From Hyphomicrobiales bacterium (GTDB lineage: Bacteria; Pseudomonadota; Alphaproteobacteria; Rhizobiales; Rhizobiaceae), in assembly GCA_900468805.1 (NCBI GenBank), contig UEIF01000048.1, positions 1 to 64,000 on the forward strand: a stretch of 64,000 nt of DNA. Reading direction: 5' to 3'. Below the pieces are notes generated by a model. It saw only the letters and a list, made by a program, of their open reading frames with translations. It made no database searches and had not been told where the DNA came from. This document shows positions 52,898 through 61,270 of the stretch, piece after piece; the stretch's first letter is position 1, and each line of letters begins with the position of its first letter. The position numbers and the translations under genes were made by a program.

Positions 52898-53875
52898 ATG
52901 AGCGAAGCATTGGCATCGCTGCCCGCCGACACCGCGGGCGTGAAGCGCCGCGACGGCGCCGCAGGCGATCGTATTTTTTACTGGATAGTTTTGGGCTGTG
53001 GCCTGTTCGTTCTCGCCGCCCTGCTGGCCGCGGCGATCTCCATGGCCCTGAGCGGGCTTCTCGCGTTCCGGACCTTCGGCTTCGGCTTCCTGACCGGCAC
53101 GGAATGGGATCCGGTTGCCGAGAAATTCGCAGGCCTTGTGCCGATCTACGGTACGCTGGTCACCTCGGCGCTCGCCATGATCATCGGCGTTCCCGTCAGC
53201 CTCGGCATTGCGGTTTTCATCACCGAAGTTGCGCCGCGCTCAATTCGCGGGCCGATCGGCGGCGCCGTCGAGTTGCTGGCCGGCATCCCGTCGATCATTT
53301 ACGGCATGTGGGGTCTCTTTACGTTTGCTCCCTTCATGTCGGATTACATCCAGCCGGTTCTGATCGACTGGCTCGGCCCGATCCCGGTGATCGGCGCGCT
53401 GTTCTCGGGCGCTCCGCTCGGCATTGGCATGCTGACGTCAGGCATCGTGCTGGCGATCATGATCATCCCTTTCATCTCTTCGGTCATGCGCGACGTCTTC
53501 CTGGTCGTCCCTGCGCAGCTCAAGGAATCGGCCTATGCGCTGGGTTCGACCAAGTGGGAAGTGGTGCGTGACATCGTCATCCCGCACACGCGCACTGCTG
53601 TCGTCGGCGGCATCTTCCTGGGTCTCGGCCGTGCGCTCGGTGAGACCATGGCGGTGACATTCGTCCTCGGCAACACCCACAATATCGCGGTGTCGCTGAT
53701 GGAGCCCGGCACTTCGATCGCGGCGACCCTCGCCAACGAGTTTGCCGAGGCTTCGGACGACCTCTACAGGTCGTCGCTCGCAGCCCTCGGCCTCATCCTC
53801 TTCGTCGTCACCTTCATCGTTCTGGCCGCCGCCAAGCTCATGCTCGTGCGCATGGCAAAGCAGAGGGGAGAGTAG
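52898..53875 (+). CDS. pstC: phosphate ABC permease PstC
   Basis: 325 aa from ATG 52898. An in-frame ATG at 52814 lies before and inside the hairpin and is less likely. Six membrane helices and the EAA loop, KESAYALGSTKWEVVRDIVI, mark a PstC permease. It forms the inner membrane channel with PstA. It starts 89 nt after pstS and is followed 2 nt later by pstA. Confidence 0.92.
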   Translation: MSEALASLPADTAGVKRRDGAAGDRIFYWIVLGCGLFVLAALLAAAISMALSGLLAFRTFGFGFLTGTEWDPVAEKFAGLVPIYGTLVTSALAMIIGVPVSLGIAVFITEVAPRSIRGPIGGAVELLAGIPSIIYGMWGLFTFAPFMSDYIQPVLIDWLGPIPVIGALFSGAPLGIGMLTSGIVLAIMIIPFISSVMRDVFLVVPAQLKESAYALGSTKWEVVRDIVIPHTRTAVVGGIFLGLGRALGETMAVTFVLGNTHNIAVSLMEPGTSIAATLANEFAEASDDLYRSSLAALGLILFVVTFIVLAAAKLMLVRMAKQRGE

Positions 53876-53877
53876 TC

Positions 53878-54735
53878 GTGGCTACTTATTCGGGTTCCCT
53901 CTACCGCCGTCGCCAGATCGGCAGCACGATCGCGCTGACGCTTAGCGGCCTGGCGACCATGCTCGGCCTGGTCTTCCTCGTGTGGATCCTCTGGACGACG
54001 CTGATCCACGGCCTGTCCGCCATGAGCCCCAGCCTTCTTACGGAAATGACGCCGCCGCCCGGCGAGGACGGCGGCGGTCTCGCCAATGCCTTCATGGGCA
54101 GCCTGCTGATGGTCGTTCTGGCCGTTATCATCGGCACGCCGATCGGCGTGCTGGCCGGCACCTACCTGTCGGAATTCGCGCGCGGCAAGAAACTCGGCGA
54201 GGCCATCCGCTTCGTCAACGACATCCTGCTTTCGGCGCCGTCGATCATCATCGGTCTGTTCGTCTATGAAGTGGTCGTCCGCCCGACGTCACGCTTCTCG
54301 GGTTTTGCAGGCGGCATCGCTCTCGCCTTCATCTTCCTGCCGGTCGTGGTTCGCACGACCGACGAGATGCTGCGGCTGGTTCCCGATGTCATGCGTGAGG
54401 CAGCCCTTTCGCTCGGCATCCCGCGCTGGAAGGTCACGGTCAATGTCCTCTATCGCGCCGCCTCCACCGGCATCCTCACCGGGATCCTGCTCGCCATCGC
54501 CCGCATTTCGGGCGAAACCGCGCCGCTCCTCTTCACCGCTCTGAACAACCAGTATTGGAGCTTGGACATGTCCCAGCCGATGGCGAACATTCCGGTCGTC
54601 ATCTTCCAGTTCGCCATGAGCCCCTATGAGCAATGGCAGAATCTTGCATGGGCCGGTGCCTTCGTGATGACGGCCGTCGTTCTAATCCTGAGCGTCGTAT
54701 CGCGCTCCGTCCTGAACAGAAAAGGTGGGAAATGA
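53878..54735 (+). CDS. pstA: phosphate ABC permease PstA
   Basis: 285 aa from GTG 53878 with GGGGAGAG upstream. Six membrane helices and the EAA loop MREAALSLGIPRWKVTVNVL; TPPPGEDGGGLANAFMGSLL is typical of PstA. It pairs with PstC. Its stop touches the pstB start (ATGATG). Confidence 0.93.
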   Translation: MATYSGSLYRRRQIGSTIALTLSGLATMLGLVFLVWILWTTLIHGLSAMSPSLLTEMTPPPGEDGGGLANAFMGSLLMVVLAVIIGTPIGVLAGTYLSEFARGKKLGEAIRFVNDILLSAPSIIIGLFVYEVVVRPTSRFSGFAGGIALAFIFLPVVVRTTDEMLRLVPDVMREAALSLGIPRWKVTVNVLYRAASTGILTGILLAIARISGETAPLLFTALNNQYWSLDMSQPMANIPVVIFQFAMSPYEQWQNLAWAGAFVMTAVVLILSVVSRSVLNRKGGK

Positions 54736-55544
54736 TGCTTCAGTCACCAGACACTTTCGACACCACCAGCACGTCGGGAAAGCCGATGGCCAAAGACAAG
54801 ATCTCCCTCGAGAAAGTCAATTTCTACTATGGCGATTCTCATGCGATCAAGGATGTGAGCCTGAGCTTCCCGGAACGTCAGGTCTCCGCCCTGATCGGTC
54901 CCTCCGGCTGCGGCAAGTCCACGCTGCTGCGCATCCTGAACCGCATCTACATGCTGTATCCGAAGATGCGCGCCAGCGGCTCGATCAAGCTTGACGGGAA
55001 GAACATTCTCGACCCGAGCTTCTCGATGAACGAGCTGCGCGCCCGAGTCGGCATGGTGTTCCAGAAGCCTGTGCCGTTTCCGATGTCGATCTATGACAAC
55101 ATTGCCTACGGCATTCGCCACCATGAGCGCCTCAACAAGGCCGACATGGACGTCCGCGTCGAGCAGGCGCTCCGGCAGGCTGCCCTCTGGGATGAGGTCA
55201 AGGACAAGCTGAAGGGCAGCGGTCTTGGCCTTTCCGGCGGTCAGCAGCAGCGTCTCTGCATCGCCCGCGGTGTGGCGCTGCGTCCGGAAGTCCTGCTTCT
55301 CGACGAGCCGACCTCGGCCCTTGACCCGATCTCGACCGCCAAGGTCGAAGAACTGATCTCGCAGTTGAAGGGCGAGTTCACGATCGTCATCGTCACCCAC
55401 AACATGCAGCAGGCAAGCCGCATCTCCGACAACACCGCCTTCATGTATCTCGGCGAGCTGATCGAATACGGCCCGACCGCGCAGATCTTTCAATCGCCGA
55501 AGGTCAAGCGCACGGAAGACTACATCACCGGCCGTTACGGCTGA
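54735..55544 (+). CDS. pstB: phosphate ABC ATPase PstB
   Basis: 269 aa from ATG 54735 (AAGGTGG with a 6-nt spacer); an ATG one codon earlier is possible. Walker A is GPSGCGKST, signature LSGGQQQRLC, Walker B LLLDEPTSALDP. It powers phosphate import. It is the last gene; the usual phoU and phoB do not follow. Confidence 0.95.
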   Translation: MLQSPDTFDTTSTSGKPMAKDKISLEKVNFYYGDSHAIKDVSLSFPERQVSALIGPSGCGKSTLLRILNRIYMLYPKMRASGSIKLDGKNILDPSFSMNELRARVGMVFQKPVPFPMSIYDNIAYGIRHHERLNKADMDVRVEQALRQAALWDEVKDKLKGSGLGLSGGQQQRLCIARGVALRPEVLLLDEPTSALDPISTAKVEELISQLKGEFTIVIVTHNMQQASRISDNTAFMYLGELIEYGPTAQIFQSPKVKRTEDYITGRYG

Positions 55545-55568
55545 TACGACGTTCTTTTGCTGAAAAGG

Positions 55569-55603
55569 ACGGCCGGCGTGCGATGAACATGCCGGCCGTT
55601 TTC
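55569..55603 (+). terminator. Rho-independent terminator after pstB
   Basis: Stem ACGGCCGGC/GCCGGCCGT with a 13-nt loop, then TTTTC. It ends the pstSCAB operon 25 nt after pstB and may also serve the convergent P450 gene. Confidence 0.82.
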
Positions 55604-55627
55604 GGTTCCGGATATCGGAAAGATGGC

Positions 55628-56872
55628 TTAGCAGACGAGATCCAGGCGATCGAGGCCGTGGAAGTGATATACGTCCTTGACGACGGGCGTCTTCGCAAGC
55701 TTGAGCCCCGGCAGGCGCCTGAACAAGATCGGAAGCACGACATTGAGCTCGAGCCGCGCCAGCGGTGCGCCGATGCAGAAATGGATGCCGGCGCCGAAGG
55801 ACAGATTGGGCGCCTCGTTGCGGTCGGGCTTGAAGGTGAGGGGATCGGAAAACTTCGCCGGATCGAGATTGGCGGCGGCGAGGAGCATGCTGACCTTGTC
55901 GCCGCGCCTGAACTCTACGCCGTCGATCTCGGCGGGCTCGAGCGCCCAGCGCTGGAAGATGTGGACAGGCGCGCAGATGCGCAGCGATTCCTCGACCGTC
56001 CGCTCGGTGGCGGTCTCGTCGCGGAAGAGATCGGCGGGATCGTAGCCGCTATCCAGAATGATGCGCACCGAATTGCCGATCTGGTGGACCGTCGCCTCAT
56101 GGCCGGCATTGAGCAGCACGATGGTCGTCGAAACGAGCTCGTCTTCCGTCAGGTACTGGCCCTTGTGTTCAGTATGGATCATGTGCGTCAGCAGGTCGTC
56201 ACGCGGCTCTGCCCGGCGCTCGGCAATGACCGTCTTCACGTAATCGGAAAATTCCCTGGCAGCCTGCTCGGCGGCATCCTCGTCCGCACGGGTGCGGCCG
56301 AACATATACATGCGCACATAGGCATGCGACCATTTCAGCAGCTGCGGCCCCATCTCCTCGGGAATGCCGATCATGCGGGCGATCATCGTCACCGGGATGA
56401 CATCGGCAAAGGCCGAAAGAAGCTCGACTTCGCCCTTGTCGGCAAAGCCGTCGATCAGTCTATTTGCGAGCTCTTCCAGCTCCGGCTTCATCTTCTCGAC
56501 ATGGCGAGACACGAAGGCGCGGTTGACGAGGGTACGCAGCCGCGTGTGTTCCGGCGGCTCCAGCTCCAGCAGAGAATAGCGTTCGGCGAGATCGAAGGCG
56601 GCGATATGCGGCTCCGGTTCGGGCAGGCCAAGCTCCTCGCGGCTGGCAATATGCAGGATCTGCCGGCCGAAGCGGCGGTCGCGCAGCAGTCCGTTCACAT
56701 GATCATAGCCGGTGACGAACCACTGCTTCTGCTGTTCCCAATAGAAGGTGGGACAATGGGCATGAAGCGCGGCATAGACCGCGTTCGGATCGCCGTAGAA
56801 GGCCGGGTCGCTGCCATCGAGCGACACGCGGCGGGTTGCTGGATCGATCTTGAGGAAGGGCGGTATCATCAT
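55628..56872 (-). CDS. cytochrome P450
   Basis: 414 aa from ATG 56872; the next codon is also ATG. The heme loop FGAGIHFCIG carries the thiolate cysteine. The K-helix ExxR is EESLR, and the I-helix reads LLNAGHEATVHQ, with H-E in place of the usual acid-Thr spacing. It is a class I bacterial CYP needing ferredoxin partners not encoded nearby. The substrate is unknown. It converges with pstB. Confidence 0.9.
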   Translation of the reverse strand: MMIPPFLKIDPATRRVSLDGSDPAFYGDPNAVYAALHAHCPTFYWEQQKQWFVTGYDHVNGLLRDRRFGRQILHIASREELGLPEPEPHIAAFDLAERYSLLELEPPEHTRLRTLVNRAFVSRHVEKMKPELEELANRLIDGFADKGEVELLSAFADVIPVTMIARMIGIPEEMGPQLLKWSHAYVRMYMFGRTRADEDAAEQAAREFSDYVKTVIAERRAEPRDDLLTHMIHTEHKGQYLTEDELVSTTIVLLNAGHEATVHQIGNSVRIILDSGYDPADLFRDETATERTVEESLRICAPVHIFQRWALEPAEIDGVEFRRGDKVSMLLAAANLDPAKFSDPLTFKPDRNEAPNLSFGAGIHFCIGAPLARLELNVVLPILFRRLPGLKLAKTPVVKDVYHFHGLDRLDLVC

Positions 56873-56978
56873 GGGCAGAGGCTTAGCGGATTTGCCAGGC
56901 CTCGAAAAGATGGTCGCTTGAAGCAGTTCGAGCAAAACTGTGCAGCGGTTTTGCGTCCGGAATTGCATAAAAACAAAA

Positions 56979-57021
56979 GGCTAGAGCTTTTCCGTTGCTT
57001 GAAGAAGCGGAAATGCTCTAG
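56979..57021. repeat. palindromic repeat overlapping a stop codon
   Basis: Outer arms GCTAGAGC and GCTCTAGC, with an inner TTCCG/CGGAA pairing around TTGCTTGAAGAAG. It looks like a short dispersed rhizobial palindrome. Its CTAG supplies the TAG stop of the diguanylate cyclase gene. Confidence 0.55.
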
Positions 57022-58271
57022 CCGGCGCGAGAGAGCACACCCATGCGGCGCAGTGCTTCCACCTGATCGTCGACGGTCGGCACGAGTTCGCCGGCATTGG
57101 TGTTCGGTTCGCCAGGCGCTGGTGCTGCAGCCTCCTCCTCGCCGAAGACGACCGTGCAGTTGCGGCCGGCAGCCTTCGCCGAATAGAGCGCCCGATCGGC
57201 GGCCGACACCAGCCGGTCGATATTGGCCTCGATCGCCGAGGATAGTGCGATGCCGACGCTGACGGTGGCGGGAACCAGTGCCTCGCCCGTGTTGACCGGC
57301 AGGCGGCAGAATTCGGCGCGGATCGATTCCGCCAGCGCTTCTGCTTCGGTCTGGTCTCGGACGGTGACGAAGGCTGCGAATTCCTCGCCGCCCATGCGGC
57401 CGAAGATATTGTTCGGGATATATTGGCGGGCGAGGCGGGCAAAGGCGGTCAGGACCGCATCGCCAGACTGATGGCCGAAGCGGTCGTTGACGCGCTTGAA
57501 ATGGTCGAGGTCGAAGAGGATGACGCCGACCTGATGCTGATCGTCATGCGCTTTCTCTTGGATCTTGCCGAAATAGCCGAGCAGGCCGCGGCGGTTCAGC
57601 ACGCCCGTCAGCGAATCTGTGAGCGTCAGGAGGCGCAGATGGCGTTCCGATCGCTCCATGATGAGGCGGCAGGTGAGCGCGAAGGCGATGGTGAGCAGGA
57701 AGGCGCTGGCCATGGCGGCCGCTCCGCTGAAATTCGTCGCTTCCCCATCCGAAGGCAGAATAAGCGCCATTGCCAGCGCCACGCCGAAGCAGAGGAAGGC
57801 CTGCAGCACGAAGATCGCCATCAGCTTGATGCGGGTACGCTCGCGATGGATGTCGCCGGCGGCGACCGCCATGGCAAGCGCAGTGGCGCCAGTCGCAGAG
57901 GAGAGATTGTAGAGAATGACGCGGTTGGAATAATCCTCGTTGATCCATGGAAGGAAAACGCCCGCAAGCCATATTGCCGGCGGCAGCAGCGCCCACCATT
58001 CCATCTTCTTGCGGTCGAGCGCCAGGAAGCCGGCGACCCAGGCGCTCTGGCCGAGCAGGGCAATGGCATTGCCGATTTCGATGGAAAGCAGGTCGGGGAT
58101 TCCGCCGCGGGCCGCAACGAGCGCAAAGCCGATGCCACTGAACAGGAAGCCGAGCGCCCAATAAAGGTAGGCGCCGCTCTTCTGGTTGTGGCGCCAGGCC
58201 ACGCACAGAACCAGAGCGAGCGTAAGGGCTTCGGAGCACCAGATGGACAGACCTGTAGTGACATTGAACAC
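57018..58271 (-). CDS. membrane-bound diguanylate cyclase (GGDEF)
   Basis: 417 aa. The N-terminal half has about six membrane helices (LSIWCSEALTLALVLCVAWR onward); a GGDEF domain follows with the intact active site GGEEF in RMGGEEFAAF. It makes cyclic di-GMP, the signal for surface attachment and polysaccharide production. A link with the polysaccharide cluster at 22-30 kb is plausible but not shown. The stop is inside a repeat. Confidence 0.9.
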   Translation of the reverse strand: MFNVTTGLSIWCSEALTLALVLCVAWRHNQKSGAYLYWALGFLFSGIGFALVAARGGIPDLLSIEIGNAIALLGQSAWVAGFLALDRKKMEWWALLPPAIWLAGVFLPWINEDYSNRVILYNLSSATGATALAMAVAAGDIHRERTRIKLMAIFVLQAFLCFGVALAMALILPSDGEATNFSGAAAMASAFLLTIAFALTCRLIMERSERHLRLLTLTDSLTGVLNRRGLLGYFGKIQEKAHDDQHQVGVILFDLDHFKRVNDRFGHQSGDAVLTAFARLARQYIPNNIFGRMGGEEFAAFVTVRDQTEAEALAESIRAEFCRLPVNTGEALVPATVSVGIALSSAIEANIDRLVSAADRALYSAKAAGRNCTVVFGEEEAAAPAPGEPNTNAGELVPTVDDQVEALRRMGVLSRAG

Positions 58272-58562
58272 GGCATCAACCCCTTGAGTGTTGGCCGCAT
58301 CCTTGCCGAAGAAGCTCGCTGTTTGATTAATGGCACAAATCTGGGACCGGCAATTTCGGCGATATCTGCCGATAAGCTTTCCGCCCGGTAAATGTCTGTG
58401 AGTTCAGTCGCATGCGGTAAGCCTTCCTTCATCCTGTCACAGAGAAAAACTGTGAGAGGCAAAGGTAAGGCCTCGCCGTTAACAGGCGTTTGGGAGAAAC
58501 GGGATAGTGAAATGCCAAAGCCATATGCCGCGCACCCTTCTTAACGTTATCCTTATGCGTGT

Positions 58563-58595
58563 CTTGAAGAGGGGGGCGGGGACACTCTATGTAGG
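58563..58595 (+). promoter_or_regulatory. RpoH (heat-shock) promoter of clpP
   Basis: CTTGAA at 58563, a 17-nt spacer, and TCTATGTAGG at 58586-58595. The latter matches nine of ten positions of the alphaproteobacterial heat-shock -10 consensus CYTATNTNNG as I remember it. It lies about 59 nt upstream of the clpP start, so clpP should be induced by heat. Confidence 0.72.
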
Positions 58596-58653
58596 GACAA
58601 GGCATTTTTCTTTGATTCCCGGCTTTCGCCGGAAAGACGTTAAAAGGACGCAC

Positions 58654-59283
58654 ATGAGAAACCCAGTCGATACCGCTATGGCACTCGTGCCGATGGTTGT
58701 GGAACAGACCAATCGCGGTGAACGCTCCTACGACATCTATTCCCGCCTGCTCAAGGAACGCATCATCTTCCTGACAGGCCCTGTCGAGGATCATATGGCG
58801 ACGCTCGTCTGCGCCCAGCTTCTCTTCCTCGAGGCCGAAAACCCGAAGAAGGAAATCGCGCTCTACATCAATTCGCCGGGCGGCGTCGTCACTGCCGGCA
58901 TGGCGATCTACGACACCATGCAGTTCATCAAGCCGGCTGTTTCGACGCTTTGCATCGGCCAGGCCGCTTCCATGGGCTCGCTGCTCCTGGCTGCCGGTCA
59001 CAAGGACATGCGTTTCGCCACGCCGAATTCCCGCATCATGGTTCACCAGCCCTCGGGCGGTTTCCAGGGCCAGGCTTCGGACATCGAACGCCATGCCCGC
59101 GACATCATCAAGATGAAGCGCCGCCTCAACGAGGTCTACGTGAAGCACACGGGCCGTACCCTCGAAGAAGTTGAAAAGACCCTCGACCGTGACCATTTCA
59201 TGGATGCGGACGAGGCCCAGACCTGGGGCGTCATCGACAAGGTTCTGACATCGCGCGTCGAAATGGAAGGCGAGCAGGCCTAG
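58654..59283 (+). CDS. clpP: ATP-dependent Clp protease proteolytic subunit
   Basis: 209 aa from ATG 58654 (AAAGGACG upstream). The catalytic triad is S106 (GQAASMGS), H131 (MVHQPSGG) and D180 (LDRDHF). The short leader residues before VPMVVEQTNRGERSYDI should be removed by self-cleavage. It forms a tetradecamer that works with ClpX, encoded next. An in-frame ATG at 58507 lies upstream of the heat-shock promoter and is not the start. Confidence 0.96.
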   Translation: MRNPVDTAMALVPMVVEQTNRGERSYDIYSRLLKERIIFLTGPVEDHMATLVCAQLLFLEAENPKKEIALYINSPGGVVTAGMAIYDTMQFIKPAVSTLCIGQAASMGSLLLAAGHKDMRFATPNSRIMVHQPSGGFQGQASDIERHARDIIKMKRRLNEVYVKHTGRTLEEVEKTLDRDHFMDADEAQTWGVIDKVLTSRVEMEGEQA

Positions 59284-59588
59284 TAATTAATAGGGATGGT
59301 GTTTTCGCCGCCACAGTTCTATCCCATTTGTGATTGAACAAGGGGTTTCATCTGGCGGCGGAGACGCTAATAGTAACTATTAATGCTATGTTGAATTTTT
59401 ATGACATAGCATTCGGCATTCGAAGGGGAATTCGTTGCCGCCGGTACCCGGACATGATTGATTGGGCCCGGTTCGTACCCCCTGAAGCCCTTGTCGGCAG
59501 GAACTCCGGGTAGGGAGTGCTGCCAGGGAGCTGATTGAGTGGACCGCGATTTCGCGTTCGAAATGCGGCGTGCTGGAAGGAAAGTGAT
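59284..59588. other. clpP-clpX intergenic region
   Basis: 305 nt without a gene. It should contain the clpX promoter, but I see no clear consensus. The long spacing suggests clpX has its own promoter. Confidence 0.45.
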
Positions 59589-60866
59589 ATGAGCAAGGTC
59601 AGCGGCAGCAACGGCGGCGACAGTAAGAACACCCTCTATTGTTCTTTCTGCGGAAAGAGCCAGCATGAAGTCCGGAAGCTTATTGCCGGACCGACCGTGT
59701 TCATCTGCGATGAATGCGTCGAATTGTGCATGGACATCATCCGCGAGGAGAACAAGTCCTCGATGGTCAAGTCCCGTGACGGCGTTCCCACGCCCCAGGA
59801 CATCATCAAGGTTCTCGACGAATATGTCATCGGCCAGCGTCAGGCGAAGAAGATCCTGTCGGTCGCCGTTCACAATCACTACAAGCGTCTCGCGCACGCC
59901 TCCAAGAACGGCGATGTCGAACTGGCGAAGTCGAACATTATGCTGGTCGGCCCGACCGGCTGCGGCAAGACCTATCTTGCCCAGACGCTCGCCCGCATCA
60001 TCGACGTTCCCTTCACGATGGCCGACGCGACCACGCTGACGGAAGCCGGCTATGTCGGCGAAGACGTCGAAAACATCATTCTGAAGCTTCTTCAGGCTGC
60101 GGATTACAATGTCGAGCGCGCCCAGCGCGGCATCGTCTACATCGACGAAGTCGACAAGATCTCCCGCAAGTCCGACAACCCGTCCATAACCCGCGACGTG
60201 TCGGGTGAGGGCGTGCAGCAGGCGCTTCTGAAGATCATGGAAGGCACGGTTGCTTCCGTACCGCCGCAGGGCGGCCGCAAGCATCCGCAGCAGGAATTCC
60301 TGCAGGTCGACACGACGAACATCCTGTTCATCTGCGGCGGCGCCTTCGCTGGTCTCGACAAGATCATTTCGGCCCGTGGCGAGAAGACCTCGATCGGCTT
60401 CGGCGCGAGTGTCAAGGCGCAGGACGACCGCCGCGTCGGCGAAGTGCTGCGCGAACTGGAGCCGGAAGATCTGGTCAAGTTCGGCCTCATCCCGGAATTC
60501 ATCGGCCGTCTGCCGGTCCTGGCAACGCTGGAAGACCTCGATGAGGATGCGCTGATCCAGATCCTGTCCGAGCCGAAAAACGCGCTCATCAAGCAGTATC
60601 AGCGCTTGTTCGAGATGGAAGACGTAGAGCTGAGCTTCCACGAGGATGCACTGCGCGAAATCGCCCGCAAGGCGATTGTCCGCAAGACCGGCGCCCGCGG
60701 CCTGCGGTCGATCATGGAAAAGATCCTGCTCGACACGATGTTCGAATTGCCGGCGCTGGAAGGCGTGCGGGAAGTCGTCATCTCCGAGGAGGTCGCACGC
60801 GGCTCGGCTCGTCCGCTCTATATCTACGCCGACCGCCAGGACGAGAAGGCAAACGTTTCGGCCTGA
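59589..60866 (+). CDS. clpX: Clp protease ATP-binding subunit ClpX
   Basis: 425 aa from ATG 59589 (AAGGAAA upstream). The N-terminal zinc-binding domain has C18, C21, C40 and C43; Walker A is GPTGCGKT (122-129), Walker B IVYIDEVDKI, and the pore loop GYVGEDVE. It unfolds substrates and feeds them into ClpP. Full length for rhizobia. A hairpin follows at 60892-60917. Confidence 0.97.
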   Translation: MSKVSGSNGGDSKNTLYCSFCGKSQHEVRKLIAGPTVFICDECVELCMDIIREENKSSMVKSRDGVPTPQDIIKVLDEYVIGQRQAKKILSVAVHNHYKRLAHASKNGDVELAKSNIMLVGPTGCGKTYLAQTLARIIDVPFTMADATTLTEAGYVGEDVENIILKLLQAADYNVERAQRGIVYIDEVDKISRKSDNPSITRDVSGEGVQQALLKIMEGTVASVPPQGGRKHPQQEFLQVDTTNILFICGGAFAGLDKIISARGEKTSIGFGASVKAQDDRRVGEVLRELEPEDLVKFGLIPEFIGRLPVLATLEDLDEDALIQILSEPKNALIKQYQRLFEMEDVELSFHEDALREIARKAIVRKTGARGLRSIMEKILLDTMFELPALEGVREVVISEEVARGSARPLYIYADRQDEKANVSA

Positions 60867-60891
60867 AGCTTGAATTGAGAACCGTTATTTT

Positions 60892-60917
60892 AAGGGGCTT
60901 GCCTTGTGCAGGCCCCT
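60892..60917 (+). terminator. terminator after clpX
   Basis: A stem of AAGGGGC/GCCCCTT with an inner GC pairing across TTGT, then a short T-run. It ends clpX before the lon promoter region. Confidence 0.7.
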
Positions 60918-61183
60918 TTCTATTTGAAAACAGGTGCCACGCCCTGATAATAGTTGCGGGCAAGGTTGAAAACAGCCGTTGCCGATGTTGCGCAAACGAT
61001 GACCCTTGGCAATGATGCTGTGATTCCGTAGCGTGTTGCTGGCGTTGTTATTTTAGGCGGATCGGAAATGGTAAGCGTCGCTCCAGTCAGGCGCTTCATT
61101 GTGGTGGCGTTCCGGTGTAATAAAGCTGTCACAACCGTGGAACGCGGGCGTTAACGTGGCTTGAAAAGCGTAGTCAGAACCTC

Positions 61184-61201
61184 CACTTGTAACAACAAGT
61201 G
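61184..61201. promoter_or_regulatory. short palindrome upstream of lon
   Basis: CACTTGT-AACA-ACAAGTG, seven-base arms, about 70 nt upstream of the lon start. CTTGAA lies at 61160-61165, 17 nt before CCACTT, but this second box fits the heat-shock consensus poorly. Possible operator or promoter part. Confidence 0.35.
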
Positions 61202-61270
61202 AGAGTGCCGGCCGGTTCCCAAGCGGCCGCGCCAAAGAGCCCGGTAACGGGACGATGGAAAGGAATAAAA

